Source: Rhodopirellula sp. (GTDB taxonomy: Bacteria > Planctomycetota > Planctomycetia > Pirellulales > Pirellulaceae). From it: DNA of 17,083 nt. Numbering within the stretch: the stretch's first letter is position 1; every line of letters begins with the position of its first letter. The notes under the pieces were generated by a model. That model did not search any database. It was not told where the DNA came from and was given only the letters and a program-made list of their open reading frames with translations. The stretch is taken from contig PAXU01000100.1 in the NCBI GenBank assembly GCA_002714565.1, positions 7,579 to 24,661 of the forward strand, given 5' to 3'. Shown in pieces: positions 1 to 7,866 of the stretch. Position numbers and translations under genes: made by a program.

Positions 1-361
1 CCGCATTTTTAAAGAGCATGTGGTCAAACTCAGCCCGCTCAACCTGCCACGTACTTGAGCACTCGCGCGGGTCATGTTGCTTAAAGAAAAAAGGTTGCGA
101 TTCCTTTCCGGTGGAGCTAACAAACTGCACACTGAATTTACGCACATAGTCACTGTTGCGCATCTGATCGAGAACTCCAAGTCTCTCAAAACACCAGAAG
201 GCCTCCGGCATCAAGGACTCGCCGATGTGGTAACGAGGCATGGCTTCTCGTTCGAGCAATAGGGTATCAAACCCACCTTGCGAGATGATCGTAGCAGCCG
301 CACTGCCTGCGGGGCCACCGCCCACAATTATGCAGTCGTATTTTTCCTTTAGGTTATTCAC
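1..361 (-). CDS. FAD-dependent oxidoreductase, geranylgeranyl-reductase/flavin-halogenase type (N-terminal part, cut by window edge)
   Basis: Reading the minus strand from a GTG at 361 gives 120 residues that run off the window without a stop. The N-terminus is a Rossmann FAD-binding motif (IIVGGGPAGSAAA) at about residues 11-23, followed by a beta strand ending in an acidic residue (TLLLERE) expected to hold the FAD ribose. The stretch RYHIGESLMPEAF, about residues 45-57, is typical of flavoproteins related to geranylgeranyl reductases and FAD-dependent halogenases. The same frame has a stop at 394-392, which is also the stop of the upstream gene, so translation must restart in the 30-base gap. 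No strong ribosome binding site is visible and the GTG start is tentative. It is last in a compact run of isoprenoid-type genes, so reduction of a prenyl chain or oxidation of an aromatic product is plausible. The halogenase-specific lysine region lies outside the window, so reductase and halogenase cannot be separated. Confidence 0.8.
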   Translation of the reverse strand, partial: MNNLKEKYDCIIVGGGPAGSAAATIISQGGFDTLLLEREAMPRYHIGESLMPEAFWCFERLGVLDQMRNSDYVRKFSVQFVSSTGKESQPFFFKQHDPRECSSTWQVERAEFDHMLFKNA

Positions 362-391
362 AAGAACTTGGTCTTCTAGCGGATTATGACG

Positions 392-934
392 TCATGAATC
401 GGTGACAACTTCGAGCAATTCAACAGCAGGTTTCCCATTGCAGTAGATCCACGCTGTTCTCCCAAACAGGCCGTGTCCTACCGGTACATCACAACAAGTA
501 GAGAGATCTTCGCCGACAGTGATCTTCCACAAGCTACTGAGTTCCACACGCCGCAACACATTATGTTGAATAAGGATACGTCCCAACGGTGTTTGCTGGC
601 TTAGGATTTCGTCACGGACTGGAACGTCAATTGATTCCAAGTCCAATCTAACGATACCAAATTGCACCACGCGATCATCTGATTGCCTAGTCAGGAGAAT
701 TTTTCGGCTATAAAAGCGCTCATCCGTTCTCGTCTCTAGCACTTTGACGTCTACGAGTGATCCATGGTATTCCTCGACGGTCACGGTCATATGGTGATTA
801 TGTGACAAAAGTCGACGCGAGGTTTCCGTGAGATCACATTCCGCTTGTTCAACATAAGTCCCAAACAGATTTTTGTCGGAATAGAACAACTCAACCAGAG
901 CTTTCGGATCAGGAGGAGGTGCTTGATTCTCCAT
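392..934 (-). CDS. DUF98 / UbiC-like chorismate lyase family protein
   Basis: A 180-residue cytosolic protein without signal peptide or membrane segment. The pattern matches the chorismate lyase fold: a strand around residues 73-82 (ERFYSRKILLTRQ), then FGIVRLDLESI, then TPLGRILIQHNVLRRVEL at about 115-132, which resembles the PLG..L motif of UbiC, and a closing FGRTAWIYCNGKPAVELLEVV. Family members such as E. coli UbiC and the mycobacterial DUF98 enzyme convert chorismate to 4-hydroxybenzoate and pyruvate; that activity is inferred here, not shown. The frame extends two codons upstream to a GTG at 940; I prefer the ATG at 934, although neither has a clear ribosome binding site. It lies 30 bases before the FAD oxidoreductase and 70 bases after the polyprenyl synthase fusion, so a chorismate-derived aromatic acid may feed the same pathway. 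Alternative: a lyase-fold protein that binds another acid. Confidence 0.7.
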   Translation of the reverse strand: MENQAPPPDPKALVELFYSDKNLFGTYVEQAECDLTETSRRLLSHNHHMTVTVEEYHGSLVDVKVLETRTDERFYSRKILLTRQSDDRVVQFGIVRLDLESIDVPVRDEILSQQTPLGRILIQHNVLRRVELSSLWKITVGEDLSTCCDVPVGHGLFGRTAWIYCNGKPAVELLEVVTDS

Positions 935-1004
935 CGTCACATCACGTAGAAAGGCTGAAGTTGGCTGGGAAATGGACTATTAAGGAAGCGGCGCGGTTAC
1001 TTCA

Positions 1005-2858
1005 TCAAGCATCCTGATCAATTTGGACAGGTTCGGCGACGGCTTCATCAAAAGATGGTCGGTCCAGAACCGTATCCACTAGGAAGTACATCAATCGTCG
1101 CATGTCTTCCGGTTGAATCTCATCTGCCACTAACTCTGCTCGCTGTTGGTGTTTATCAACAAGCCGATAGGCGGTTTCAAATACATTTGCTTTAGTATAC
1201 AACTCCTTCACTCTGGCTAAGCGTTGTTCAGCGGAGAGCTGATCATTCTCAACGAGTGACAGAAGTTCTTCCTGCTCATCAGAGTCTAAATTTTCCAAGG
1301 CAAGTGATAGAAGCACTGTTGGGCGTCCGCCGAGTGTATCTCCACCGGCATTCATCTTATTGAAATCATCACCTTGCCAGTCGATCAAGTCATTGAGAAT
1401 CTGGAAAGCAACTCCAAGATTCCTCGCAAATACTTTGACCGGTTCGCGATACTCACCAATTGCGTGGGCTAGTCGTACACCGGACATCATGGCTGCTTCA
1501 AATGCAGGTGATGTCTTAAGTGCATAGATCTTCAAAGCATCGAGAGGTGACAGCCGTTTATTTAATGAATCTCTCCACAAGAGCTCAGCGCCTTGACCCT
1601 CTGATAGCTTGGTATGTGCTTCGGCTAGGATGTCGATAATGTCAGAGGCGACATCCGGGCCAAGTGTTGCGGCTTCGCGTGAAACCAAGCGATAACCAAG
1701 CCCGATCAGATAGTCGCCGACATTGATAGCTGTGGGGATACCGTATTTACGATGTAATGTTTCCTCGCCATAACGGTAAGCATCATTGTCCTGAATATCG
1801 TCGTGAACCAATGATGCTTTGTGAAATGTCTCAATAGACATTGCAGTTAACTTGATTTGATCGGAAAGGGATTCCAGATGTGCCGCCCCCATGCCGGTAG
1901 TGCCACGTCCACCAGTTAGTGCATCATAGGTAGCGAGCGTTATAAAGGGCCGTGAGTGTTTGCCCCCTCGACTAAGGAAGTCATAGGCAATGGCCTCCGT
2001 CGCGCACACGGGATCCAAACCACCAACCCCTTGCCCGTTCATTTCGCTTAACCTTGGTCCGCCACGGAACCGCGGAGCGAGTCTTTCAAGTTCATCGGTG
2101 GCGAACATATTTGCAGCGGACCGCATCAAATGCATATAAGTGCGTGTTTGTTGTGTGCCTTCGGAAGCTTGAACGTGAATCATGTCGCTTACCCACTGTT
2201 CATCTACTGCAGTATTTCGGCAGTCGTTTGAAAGTAGTGGGACTGCCATGCACGGTATGCCGGCCAGCAGAATCTTGTCGATTGCCTTCTCAAGCACATT
2301 TAGGCAGGCTACACCAACAATTGCATCAACGTATCCACTTACGATGATCTTCATTACGATCGGTGAACCTTCAGCTACCAGCACACGGTAGCCCATTTCT
2401 TCAGCGGCTCCACGAAAGTCAGCAATGCTGCAGGCACCGCATGTTTTACAATCGAGTCCGAATTGATCGTAATCGGCAGGGCAGCCTTCGGCGTGTTTCA
2501 AACAGTGCGGAAGCAGAAATAATCGACGTGATGGTGGTACCATTGCCACCTGGTCTCGCCAAAACTCACTGGCCAGATTTACCATGGTCCAACCGAGGTA
2601 GCCTTCATCGAGCCCGTGCTCGGCCAGCATCTCCCGTGCGACAACTTCCATCTCGTCCTTTGTCATTGGACGGGATTTATCGAGTTTGTCAGCAACTTCC
2701 TTGCACTTCATGCGCAGTTGTTCACGATGGTCCAACGTTTGTGGCACCATTTTTAAATGAGCAGTAGACCGTCGTGCAGATCTGCGACTAGATTGGTCCT
2801 CGGCCGAACCGGATTGTTGATTCACCGATGATGCAGTTGCCAAGATTGATTCCTTCAT
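1005..2858 (-). CDS. DUF116–polyprenyl diphosphate synthase fusion
   Basis: A 617-residue, two-domain protein. Residues about 100-225 match DUF116, a domain of unknown function with a cysteine cluster: Cys119, Cys126, Cys137, Cys140 and Cys143, the last three as CKTCGAC, able in principle to hold a metal or Fe-S centre. Residues about 285-600 are a trans-isoprenyl diphosphate synthase: GGKHSRP at 298-304, first aspartate-rich motif DDIQD at 353-357, and second motif NDLID at 489-493, then GGRPT. The second motif starts with Asn instead of Asp, and Arg replaces the usual Lys of the GK.T segment. Both changes look conservative, so activity is likely but the chain length is unknown. Small residues (Ala348-Ser349) precede the first motif, which in this family fits products longer than C15. 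Start ATG 2858 lies 16 bases after the terpene cyclase stop, which implies co-transcription and fits supply of its substrate. Residues 1-50 look disordered and a later start is possible. Confidence 0.88.
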   Translation of the reverse strand: MKESILATASSVNQQSGSAEDQSSRRSARRSTAHLKMVPQTLDHREQLRMKCKEVADKLDKSRPMTKDEMEVVAREMLAEHGLDEGYLGWTMVNLASEFWRDQVAMVPPSRRLFLLPHCLKHAEGCPADYDQFGLDCKTCGACSIADFRGAAEEMGYRVLVAEGSPIVMKIIVSGYVDAIVGVACLNVLEKAIDKILLAGIPCMAVPLLSNDCRNTAVDEQWVSDMIHVQASEGTQQTRTYMHLMRSAANMFATDELERLAPRFRGGPRLSEMNGQGVGGLDPVCATEAIAYDFLSRGGKHSRPFITLATYDALTGGRGTTGMGAAHLESLSDQIKLTAMSIETFHKASLVHDDIQDNDAYRYGEETLHRKYGIPTAINVGDYLIGLGYRLVSREAATLGPDVASDIIDILAEAHTKLSEGQGAELLWRDSLNKRLSPLDALKIYALKTSPAFEAAMMSGVRLAHAIGEYREPVKVFARNLGVAFQILNDLIDWQGDDFNKMNAGGDTLGGRPTVLLSLALENLDSDEQEELLSLVENDQLSAEQRLARVKELYTKANVFETAYRLVDKHQQRAELVADEIQPEDMRRLMYFLVDTVLDRPSFDEAVAEPVQIDQDA

Positions 2859-2874
2859 TTGTCCAATCGGTACT

Positions 2875-4761
2875 CTACAGCTGTGCGTGTTCTGATGACT
2901 CTGAAAACAGGTTTTGACAGTTTCCCAAGGCAGAGACCGTAAAAATCATAGGATACAGTCTTTCATAATACCACAGCTTTGCGAAGTAGAAACCAATGGG
3001 AGACGGGTTCGTCCACGTATCTTTCTCTACCGTATCCAGTAACCACAAAAGTCCTTTTTCAATTATCCCCTTATATTTGTGACCTTTGTCGGTAGCGACA
3101 ATCGCTTCAACTGCTAAAGCAGTTTCTCCTACGCTGCTTTCCATATAGCTAAGTGTAATAGCGGTTGCAGTCGATTCATCATCTATCTGCTTATCCTGAG
3201 AGGCTACAGAACTTCCCCATCCGCCATTTGGGTTTTGCTGCTCAACTAGCCATTGCAATCCTCTCTTAGCAACTTCGTCGTTTTCTTTTCCCCAATCCGA
3301 ATAGGCGAGCAATACTTTTGACGTACCGTATATCGGGTTTTCTTCGTTTGGGTCATCCTGGTTACCAAACCACAAAGGTAACCAATAGCCGTTTGCATGC
3401 TGTGTATTCTCTAAATACTTAAAACTGCTATTCAGAGTACGTGTTAACCGAGATTTCGGGACTTTTGATTGCCAGGCCGCCAGTGCTCGAAGAACATGCG
3501 CCGTCAGGTCACTTCCGCTTCGGTCGAACGGTAACTTACCCCACCCCCGGCAAAATGTTGGCCATCCCTTATCTCGGTTTTGCAGTCCTAACATCCATTC
3601 GATTCCAGGAGCGATGGAGGCTTCTAATTGCCGGCGATCCTCTGTGCTCATCTCGCATTTTTTGGAGATTTCGCTAAGAGCGATGAGTGCTCCGGGCGTA
3701 TCATCACAGTCTGGTACGGCGCCACTCAAGTTACTCCACCCCCAACCTCCGGGAGCAGCACCGGTAAAAGGATGACGTGTCGCGTGCTGACAATTCAGCA
3801 GCCACTCGAGACAGTCAACCGTTTGCAATCCTGAGGGGCATTTAGAAAGTGCATTAATGCTGAGTGAAGTGTTCCATGTCGCAAGATTTGTGTCGATCGG
3901 CCAGCTACCATCACTTCTCACACTCCCGGAAATGAACCGGATTCCATTACAGGTAACCGGATGATCAGCACGCTCAATGGACGCGAGACTCATAACCACG
4001 AAGCTTGTTAATGGGATTGCCTCGAGATAACCACCACTATCCGGTTGCATCCTTTCAAGCACTCGCAGGCTCTTCTTTACAGCGAGTGTGCGAATAATCC
4101 TCGAAATCGGGTTCCATGGTTTCTTATGAAAGAATCGCGCCTGACCAATAGCAACGAGAGCGGGAATGGCGTAGCTCACCACGGGCATCTTAAGAAACCT
4201 ATAGAGTGATTGCGGAAAGCAGGCTAACTCAAATGGTAATGGTGATACATCATTCCAATCCACTAGGCCAGCAATTGCAGCATTGGTGAGGATAGGAACA
4301 GCAAACGTCTTATCCTTGCCATAGCGATCGCGGAGTCCATCAACACGGCCACGTGAATCAATGAACTTGTTCGCCCGCTCAATGAGAGACTGATATTCAC
4401 CGGACTTACCTGCCAGTTCTAAGGCTGCAACGACCAGCATACTGGTTGCAATATTAGAGTAACTCAACGTGGTGTCCCCGAAGCCACCGTCAGAGTTTTG
4501 ATGTACTGCGATCCAAGTCACTCCACGATCAATCAGTTCGGAGATTTCCTCAATGTCGCCCAGGCCACAATTGAGTTCACTGACCTTTGCCTCACTTGCT
4601 TGCAGGCCATTGCGAAAAACAGCAAGTGCGGAAACAGCTGTAGCAGTGGAGAGTGCGCTTGAAGATAATTCACCTTCCCATATCCCATCCTTACTACGTT
4701 CTGCCAACAAGTGACTCGTTGTGCGGTTAATTGCAGCGGTAAGTCGTTGAGCAATGGACAT
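2875..4761 (-). CDS. Class II terpene cyclase, squalene-hopene cyclase family
   Basis: A 628-residue protein, close to the usual length of bacterial squalene-hopene cyclases (about 630). It carries repeated QW-type motifs (HQNSDGGFGD at 87-96, QNRDKGW at 394-400, QHANGYW at 454-460, QQNPNGGWG at 508-516). The protonating DxDD motif is present as DCDDT at 351-355 after GGWGW, together with NPIYGTSKVLLAY and a C-terminal GFYFAKLWYYERLYP that match the family. These enzymes protonate a polyprene and fold it into rings at the membrane surface. Near the N-terminus the segment WEGELSSSALSTATAV lacks the Glu found in this helix of true squalene-hopene cyclases (…EAEYVL…). Together with the adjacent prenyl synthase and the absence of squalene synthase genes, this leaves open a diterpene-type or other polyprenyl substrate. 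It follows the zinc-ribbon gene by 36 bases. Family sure, substrate unknown. Confidence 0.85.
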   Translation of the reverse strand: MSIAQRLTAAINRTTSHLLAERSKDGIWEGELSSSALSTATAVSALAVFRNGLQASEAKVSELNCGLGDIEEISELIDRGVTWIAVHQNSDGGFGDTTLSYSNIATSMLVVAALELAGKSGEYQSLIERANKFIDSRGRVDGLRDRYGKDKTFAVPILTNAAIAGLVDWNDVSPLPFELACFPQSLYRFLKMPVVSYAIPALVAIGQARFFHKKPWNPISRIIRTLAVKKSLRVLERMQPDSGGYLEAIPLTSFVVMSLASIERADHPVTCNGIRFISGSVRSDGSWPIDTNLATWNTSLSINALSKCPSGLQTVDCLEWLLNCQHATRHPFTGAAPGGWGWSNLSGAVPDCDDTPGALIALSEISKKCEMSTEDRRQLEASIAPGIEWMLGLQNRDKGWPTFCRGWGKLPFDRSGSDLTAHVLRALAAWQSKVPKSRLTRTLNSSFKYLENTQHANGYWLPLWFGNQDDPNEENPIYGTSKVLLAYSDWGKENDEVAKRGLQWLVEQQNPNGGWGSSVASQDKQIDDESTATAITLSYMESSVGETALAVEAIVATDKGHKYKGIIEKGLLWLLDTVEKDTWTNPSPIGFYFAKLWYYERLYPMIFTVSALGNCQNLFSESSEHAQL

Positions 4762-4797
4762 ATGAAGCCAATCGTATCGAGCGATTATGCGCCCGAT

Positions 4798-6408
4798 CTA
4801 GAGTTGCAACTGATTTTGAAATTGCAGCCACTGCTGGTATTCAGGCGAACGCACAAATGCTTCATACCCTTCAATTGTACTCAGGTCTTCGAATTCAACC
4901 GCGTGGTCTGAGGCTAGCGTTTTAAGGGCGTTTAGCAGTAAAGGATGGTCTTCAAAGTAGATCGCATAATCAGCGAGATTCCATGCAGCTTCAATGTCAG
5001 AAGGAGAGTTCTGGATGTACCGGTCAGCAGCTTCCTTCGCTTTCACCTGGTTTTCACCAGCCATGTAGATTCCTGTTCGCGTGGAGTCGAGATATGGGTC
5101 TCCACCTAGGGACTTGTCGAGGCGATCCACACAGGCAATGGCATTTGTAATGTTTTCCTGAATGACAAAGAAATCGATAGATAGTAGGTCAATGGAATTG
5201 TCGTTAGGAAAATCGCGTTTGAAAGCCTCAAATGCCTGTAGATATTGAGTTTCATCCAATTCCAACAGTGCTGTCATATAGATTATCCGTATCCGTTTCA
5301 TGTTACGCATAAGCGCGGGTAACTGGTTATAGGTACGAATTACCCCATGATAGTCACCGAGTTGGTAGGTGTTTTGTAATTGCAGCATGTTCAATTGATC
5401 TGTCTGGGTGATGCCGTCGCGTTTCATCAATTTAACAATTAGCGTGAATGCCCTTTGGATCGTCTCGGTTCTCGTCTCTCCTTCGGTGTAGATGAAATTA
5501 TCAATGATACGCACTTGACCATTGACTCTATCAAGAATCATCTCGTGATAGTCGATTCCGCTTGATTCAGAGTGGATGAGTCGAAACAGGGCGGTTCTGT
5601 AGCCACGATATGTCCGTGAGCGCAGGAAAACAAAACTACCATCAAGTCCAATTGCATCAGCAATTTGTTGAGCCCAATCTAGCGACGCAGGTACAAAAGC
5701 AGACTTGAAGCCTTGTTTGGCGTCAGCAAAATCCAGAGGCCCAGGAAAAATCTTTTCCATGGGATCGGTTGCTCTATCTACCAGTGTTTCAACATCCCAA
5801 AGTTGTGAGACGGACACACTATTGCCGCCGTTGATTCCTTCTTCGATTTGCCGCGCCAGCCCGATTGCATCTGCTTCGGTAACAGTCGTCGAGTTTTGTT
5901 GAGCCATGTTATCTGGCATGGACTGATCTGAATAACCTGAACCATCGGCGCTTGCTAGGCCAGGCGTGCCAACGCTTTTAGGATCCTGATTGTATTGAGT
6001 GATGAGAAAGACTGTTGTCGCGAGTCCAACAACTATCACGGCGGCAGCAATAAGAACCCAACGCTTGTTTGAGTTCGTGTGTTTAGCGGCCAGAGTCGCG
6101 TTTGTCATGATGACGCTGGGCACTCGCTGAAATAGCTCTTCGCGAAGCGTCGGGCCAACGTCCACTAGCGGCTTCGGCGTAGGGGTGCTTACAAGCGCGA
6201 TGTCATCTTGAATCCCGCCAGCGTTGACATCTTCAATGAATGCCGAGATCGCGTGGTCTTGGGGTTGTTTCTGTACTGCCTGATTGGGCGCATTCACTGC
6301 GGTGAGCAAGAGTTGGTTGCCACACTTTGGGCAAGGCGATGATTTTCCAGCGAGGTGATCAGGAATCTGAAATCTGGCACCGTACTGGCATGCTACTTCT
6401 ATGGCCAT
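4798..6408 (-). CDS. Zinc-ribbon-like, single-pass membrane protein with TPR-like C-terminal domain
   Basis: A 536-residue protein of unknown function. Residues 5-30 resemble the MJ0042-type zinc ribbon common in Planctomycetota (CQYGARFQIPDHLAGKS then CPKCG), but only Cys7, Cys26 and Cys29 are present; the position that usually holds the second cysteine (C-x-C-G) is Tyr9, so the metal site may be incomplete. One transmembrane helix is clear at about 117-137 (WVLIAAAVIVVGLATTVFLI), preceded by Lys115-Arg116, which suggests an N-terminal cytoplasmic part and a large C-terminal part on the other side. Residues about 145-330 form a domain I do not recognise. Residues about 340-520 look like helical TPR-type repeats (for example AAWNLADYAIYFEDHPLLLNAL). 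It lies 24 bases after the radical SAM gene and 36 before the cyclase, so it may be a scaffold or sensor, but no function can be assigned. Confidence 0.75.
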   Translation of the reverse strand: MAIEVACQYGARFQIPDHLAGKSSPCPKCGNQLLLTAVNAPNQAVQKQPQDHAISAFIEDVNAGGIQDDIALVSTPTPKPLVDVGPTLREELFQRVPSVIMTNATLAAKHTNSNKRWVLIAAAVIVVGLATTVFLITQYNQDPKSVGTPGLASADGSGYSDQSMPDNMAQQNSTTVTEADAIGLARQIEEGINGGNSVSVSQLWDVETLVDRATDPMEKIFPGPLDFADAKQGFKSAFVPASLDWAQQIADAIGLDGSFVFLRSRTYRGYRTALFRLIHSESSGIDYHEMILDRVNGQVRIIDNFIYTEGETRTETIQRAFTLIVKLMKRDGITQTDQLNMLQLQNTYQLGDYHGVIRTYNQLPALMRNMKRIRIIYMTALLELDETQYLQAFEAFKRDFPNDNSIDLLSIDFFVIQENITNAIACVDRLDKSLGGDPYLDSTRTGIYMAGENQVKAKEAADRYIQNSPSDIEAAWNLADYAIYFEDHPLLLNALKTLASDHAVEFEDLSTIEGYEAFVRSPEYQQWLQFQNQLQL

Positions 6409-6432
6409 CTACGAATTCTTTATTCAGGATGA

Positions 6433-7713
6433 TCAGTTTTCAATTTGATGTAAATCAGGCACTCTCGACTGTTCTATAGGCGCTTCGCGTGAGTCGATCC
6501 AATTGTCTGCATCAAAATGTTTTGTGTATGCACCATAGTCATTGAACCAGAATTTCTTGGCCATTCGATATACAAAATTCTTTTCTCGGATTTCATGGCC
6601 CGGATTGTATTGTGACGGGCGTAGGTCGAGATTCTCTAACTCCGCAAATGCTGCTTTTCGAGCAGTCGTATCCTGAGCTCCATGGCGACTGGCAATTTCG
6701 TGGAGAAGATCAGGTCGTTCCAGAACAATACAGCCGCGTGTATGCTTAGCAGTTGTTTCTCTGAAGTCGCGCAGAAATTCTGATTCGTTGAACACTTGTC
6801 TTAGTGGGCGTTCATCATGAATAGACTCATTTGCAAACTGAATAATAGGGCATGGTTCGATATCACCCCATGGACTGATGTGGTGCGTAAATCCTGTGGC
6901 AGCGGGGCATAGGGCATTGCCTTGGTCATCATGGTAAGCATCGACAATGACGATTGGCTTCTTTGCCCGCATTTCAACAACAAATTTTCGCACTTCTACT
7001 TGTTGTTCAGGTGTAAGAGCCAATTCCGGGCACGGGTCAGGCCCAATGGGTCTATATATATGGAACCATGCGTACATGACGTTCATGTCTATCAGGCGAT
7101 CAATCCATTCTTCGCTAACAAGCTCGTCATAATTCGTTTGGCAAACGCTCGTACAGACACCGGTAAGCAACTTAGCATCCAGACAATTCTGGATACCGGC
7201 CATTGTTTTGTTAAAGACCTCTTTACGGCCACGTCGTTCATCGCTGACGATTTCATTTCCCTCGACGCTAATCAGGGGCGTCGCATTGCCAAGCCGTCGC
7301 AATTCGGCGGCAACTTCTGGTGTGATGAATTGCCCATTCGTAAAGATTTGGAAATAACAGTCACGGTGATTTCCTAGCACTTCTAATAGCTCGGGATGCA
7401 TGAATGGCTCACCCCCGAGGATCCCGAAGAAGGAATTGCCCATGGCTTTGGCTTCATTAATCAGCCTGTCCATGGCTTCCACTTCAATTTTGCTTTGCTT
7501 TGCAGCTACATCTACCCAGCATCCCTGACATCGTAAATTACAGCTATTGATGATGGAGATGTAGAGAAACGGTGGAAAGAAATCCCCACGCTTGAGGCGT
7601 TTCTTGTGCTTCTGCACACTGCGGATTCCCTTAAATCCTGCTTTCCAAGCCAGATTCCAAAGCAAACGCTTGTTCGTGTGGAACAACAATCTTTTGGCCA
7701 TTTTGAAATACAT
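6433..7713 (-). CDS. Radical SAM protein with SPASM/twitch-like C-terminal cysteines
   Basis: A 426-residue protein from the ATG at 7713; the frame also opens at a GTG at 7719 and has another ATG at 7701. I chose 7713 because GGATGG lies about six bases upstream. The radical SAM cluster motif is CNLRCQGC, with Cys58, Cys62 and Cys65, and the SAM-binding GGEP is at 100-103. Further cysteines at 269 (LCPAATGF), 288 (GDIEPCP) and 328 (TRGC) resemble the auxiliary cluster ligands of the SPASM/twitch group, which act on peptides, sugars or lipids. The basic, hydrophobic N-terminus (about 1-45) could touch membrane. It is not an obvious HpnH, the adenosyl-hopene transferase, because the sequence around its cluster motif differs from what I remember of that family. 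It starts the compact isoprenoid-type run, 24 bases before the zinc-ribbon gene. A tailoring role on the lipid product is inference; substrate unknown. Confidence 0.85.
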   Translation of the reverse strand: MYFKMAKRLLFHTNKRLLWNLAWKAGFKGIRSVQKHKKRLKRGDFFPPFLYISIINSCNLRCQGCWVDVAAKQSKIEVEAMDRLINEAKAMGNSFFGILGGEPFMHPELLEVLGNHRDCYFQIFTNGQFITPEVAAELRRLGNATPLISVEGNEIVSDERRGRKEVFNKTMAGIQNCLDAKLLTGVCTSVCQTNYDELVSEEWIDRLIDMNVMYAWFHIYRPIGPDPCPELALTPEQQVEVRKFVVEMRAKKPIVIVDAYHDDQGNALCPAATGFTHHISPWGDIEPCPIIQFANESIHDERPLRQVFNESEFLRDFRETTAKHTRGCIVLERPDLLHEIASRHGAQDTTARKAAFAELENLDLRPSQYNPGHEIREKNFVYRMAKKFWFNDYGAYTKHFDADNWIDSREAPIEQSRVPDLHQIEN

Positions 7714-7773
7714 GAACACCCATCCATGTTGGGAGGACTAAGTCGATTCACGGCAGTTGCCGCAGTTAGTCTC

Positions 7774-7779
7774 AGTATA
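7774..7779 (-). promoter_or_regulatory. Possible -10 box for the radical SAM gene run
   Basis: The 153 bases between fmt and the radical SAM gene are the largest gap on the left side. On the minus strand they contain TATACT at 7779-7774, about 60 bases before the start codon. No good -35 hexamer lies 16-18 bases upstream. A short dyad (CGGCA/TGCCG, 7751-7762) sits in the leader. Weak evidence, listed because this is the natural place for a promoter of the isoprenoid-type run. Confidence 0.25.
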
Positions 7780-7866
7780 GACGTACTTGATCATGCCGTA
7801 ATAGTGGTTGGCGATATTTACACTCATGCAGTGCAAAACAAATTCGCTTAAATCAACGGTCTCAAA

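Noticed and set aside
2363..2767. A 134-codon plus-strand frame opposite the DUF116 domain
   Set aside because: The minus-strand protein has clear conserved cysteines and domain motifs here; the plus-strand product shows none.
6433..7713. Assigning the radical SAM protein as HpnH, because a squalene-cyclase homologue is nearby
   Set aside because: The sequence around its cluster motif and its SPASM-like cysteines do not match what I know of HpnH, so only the superfamily is claimed.
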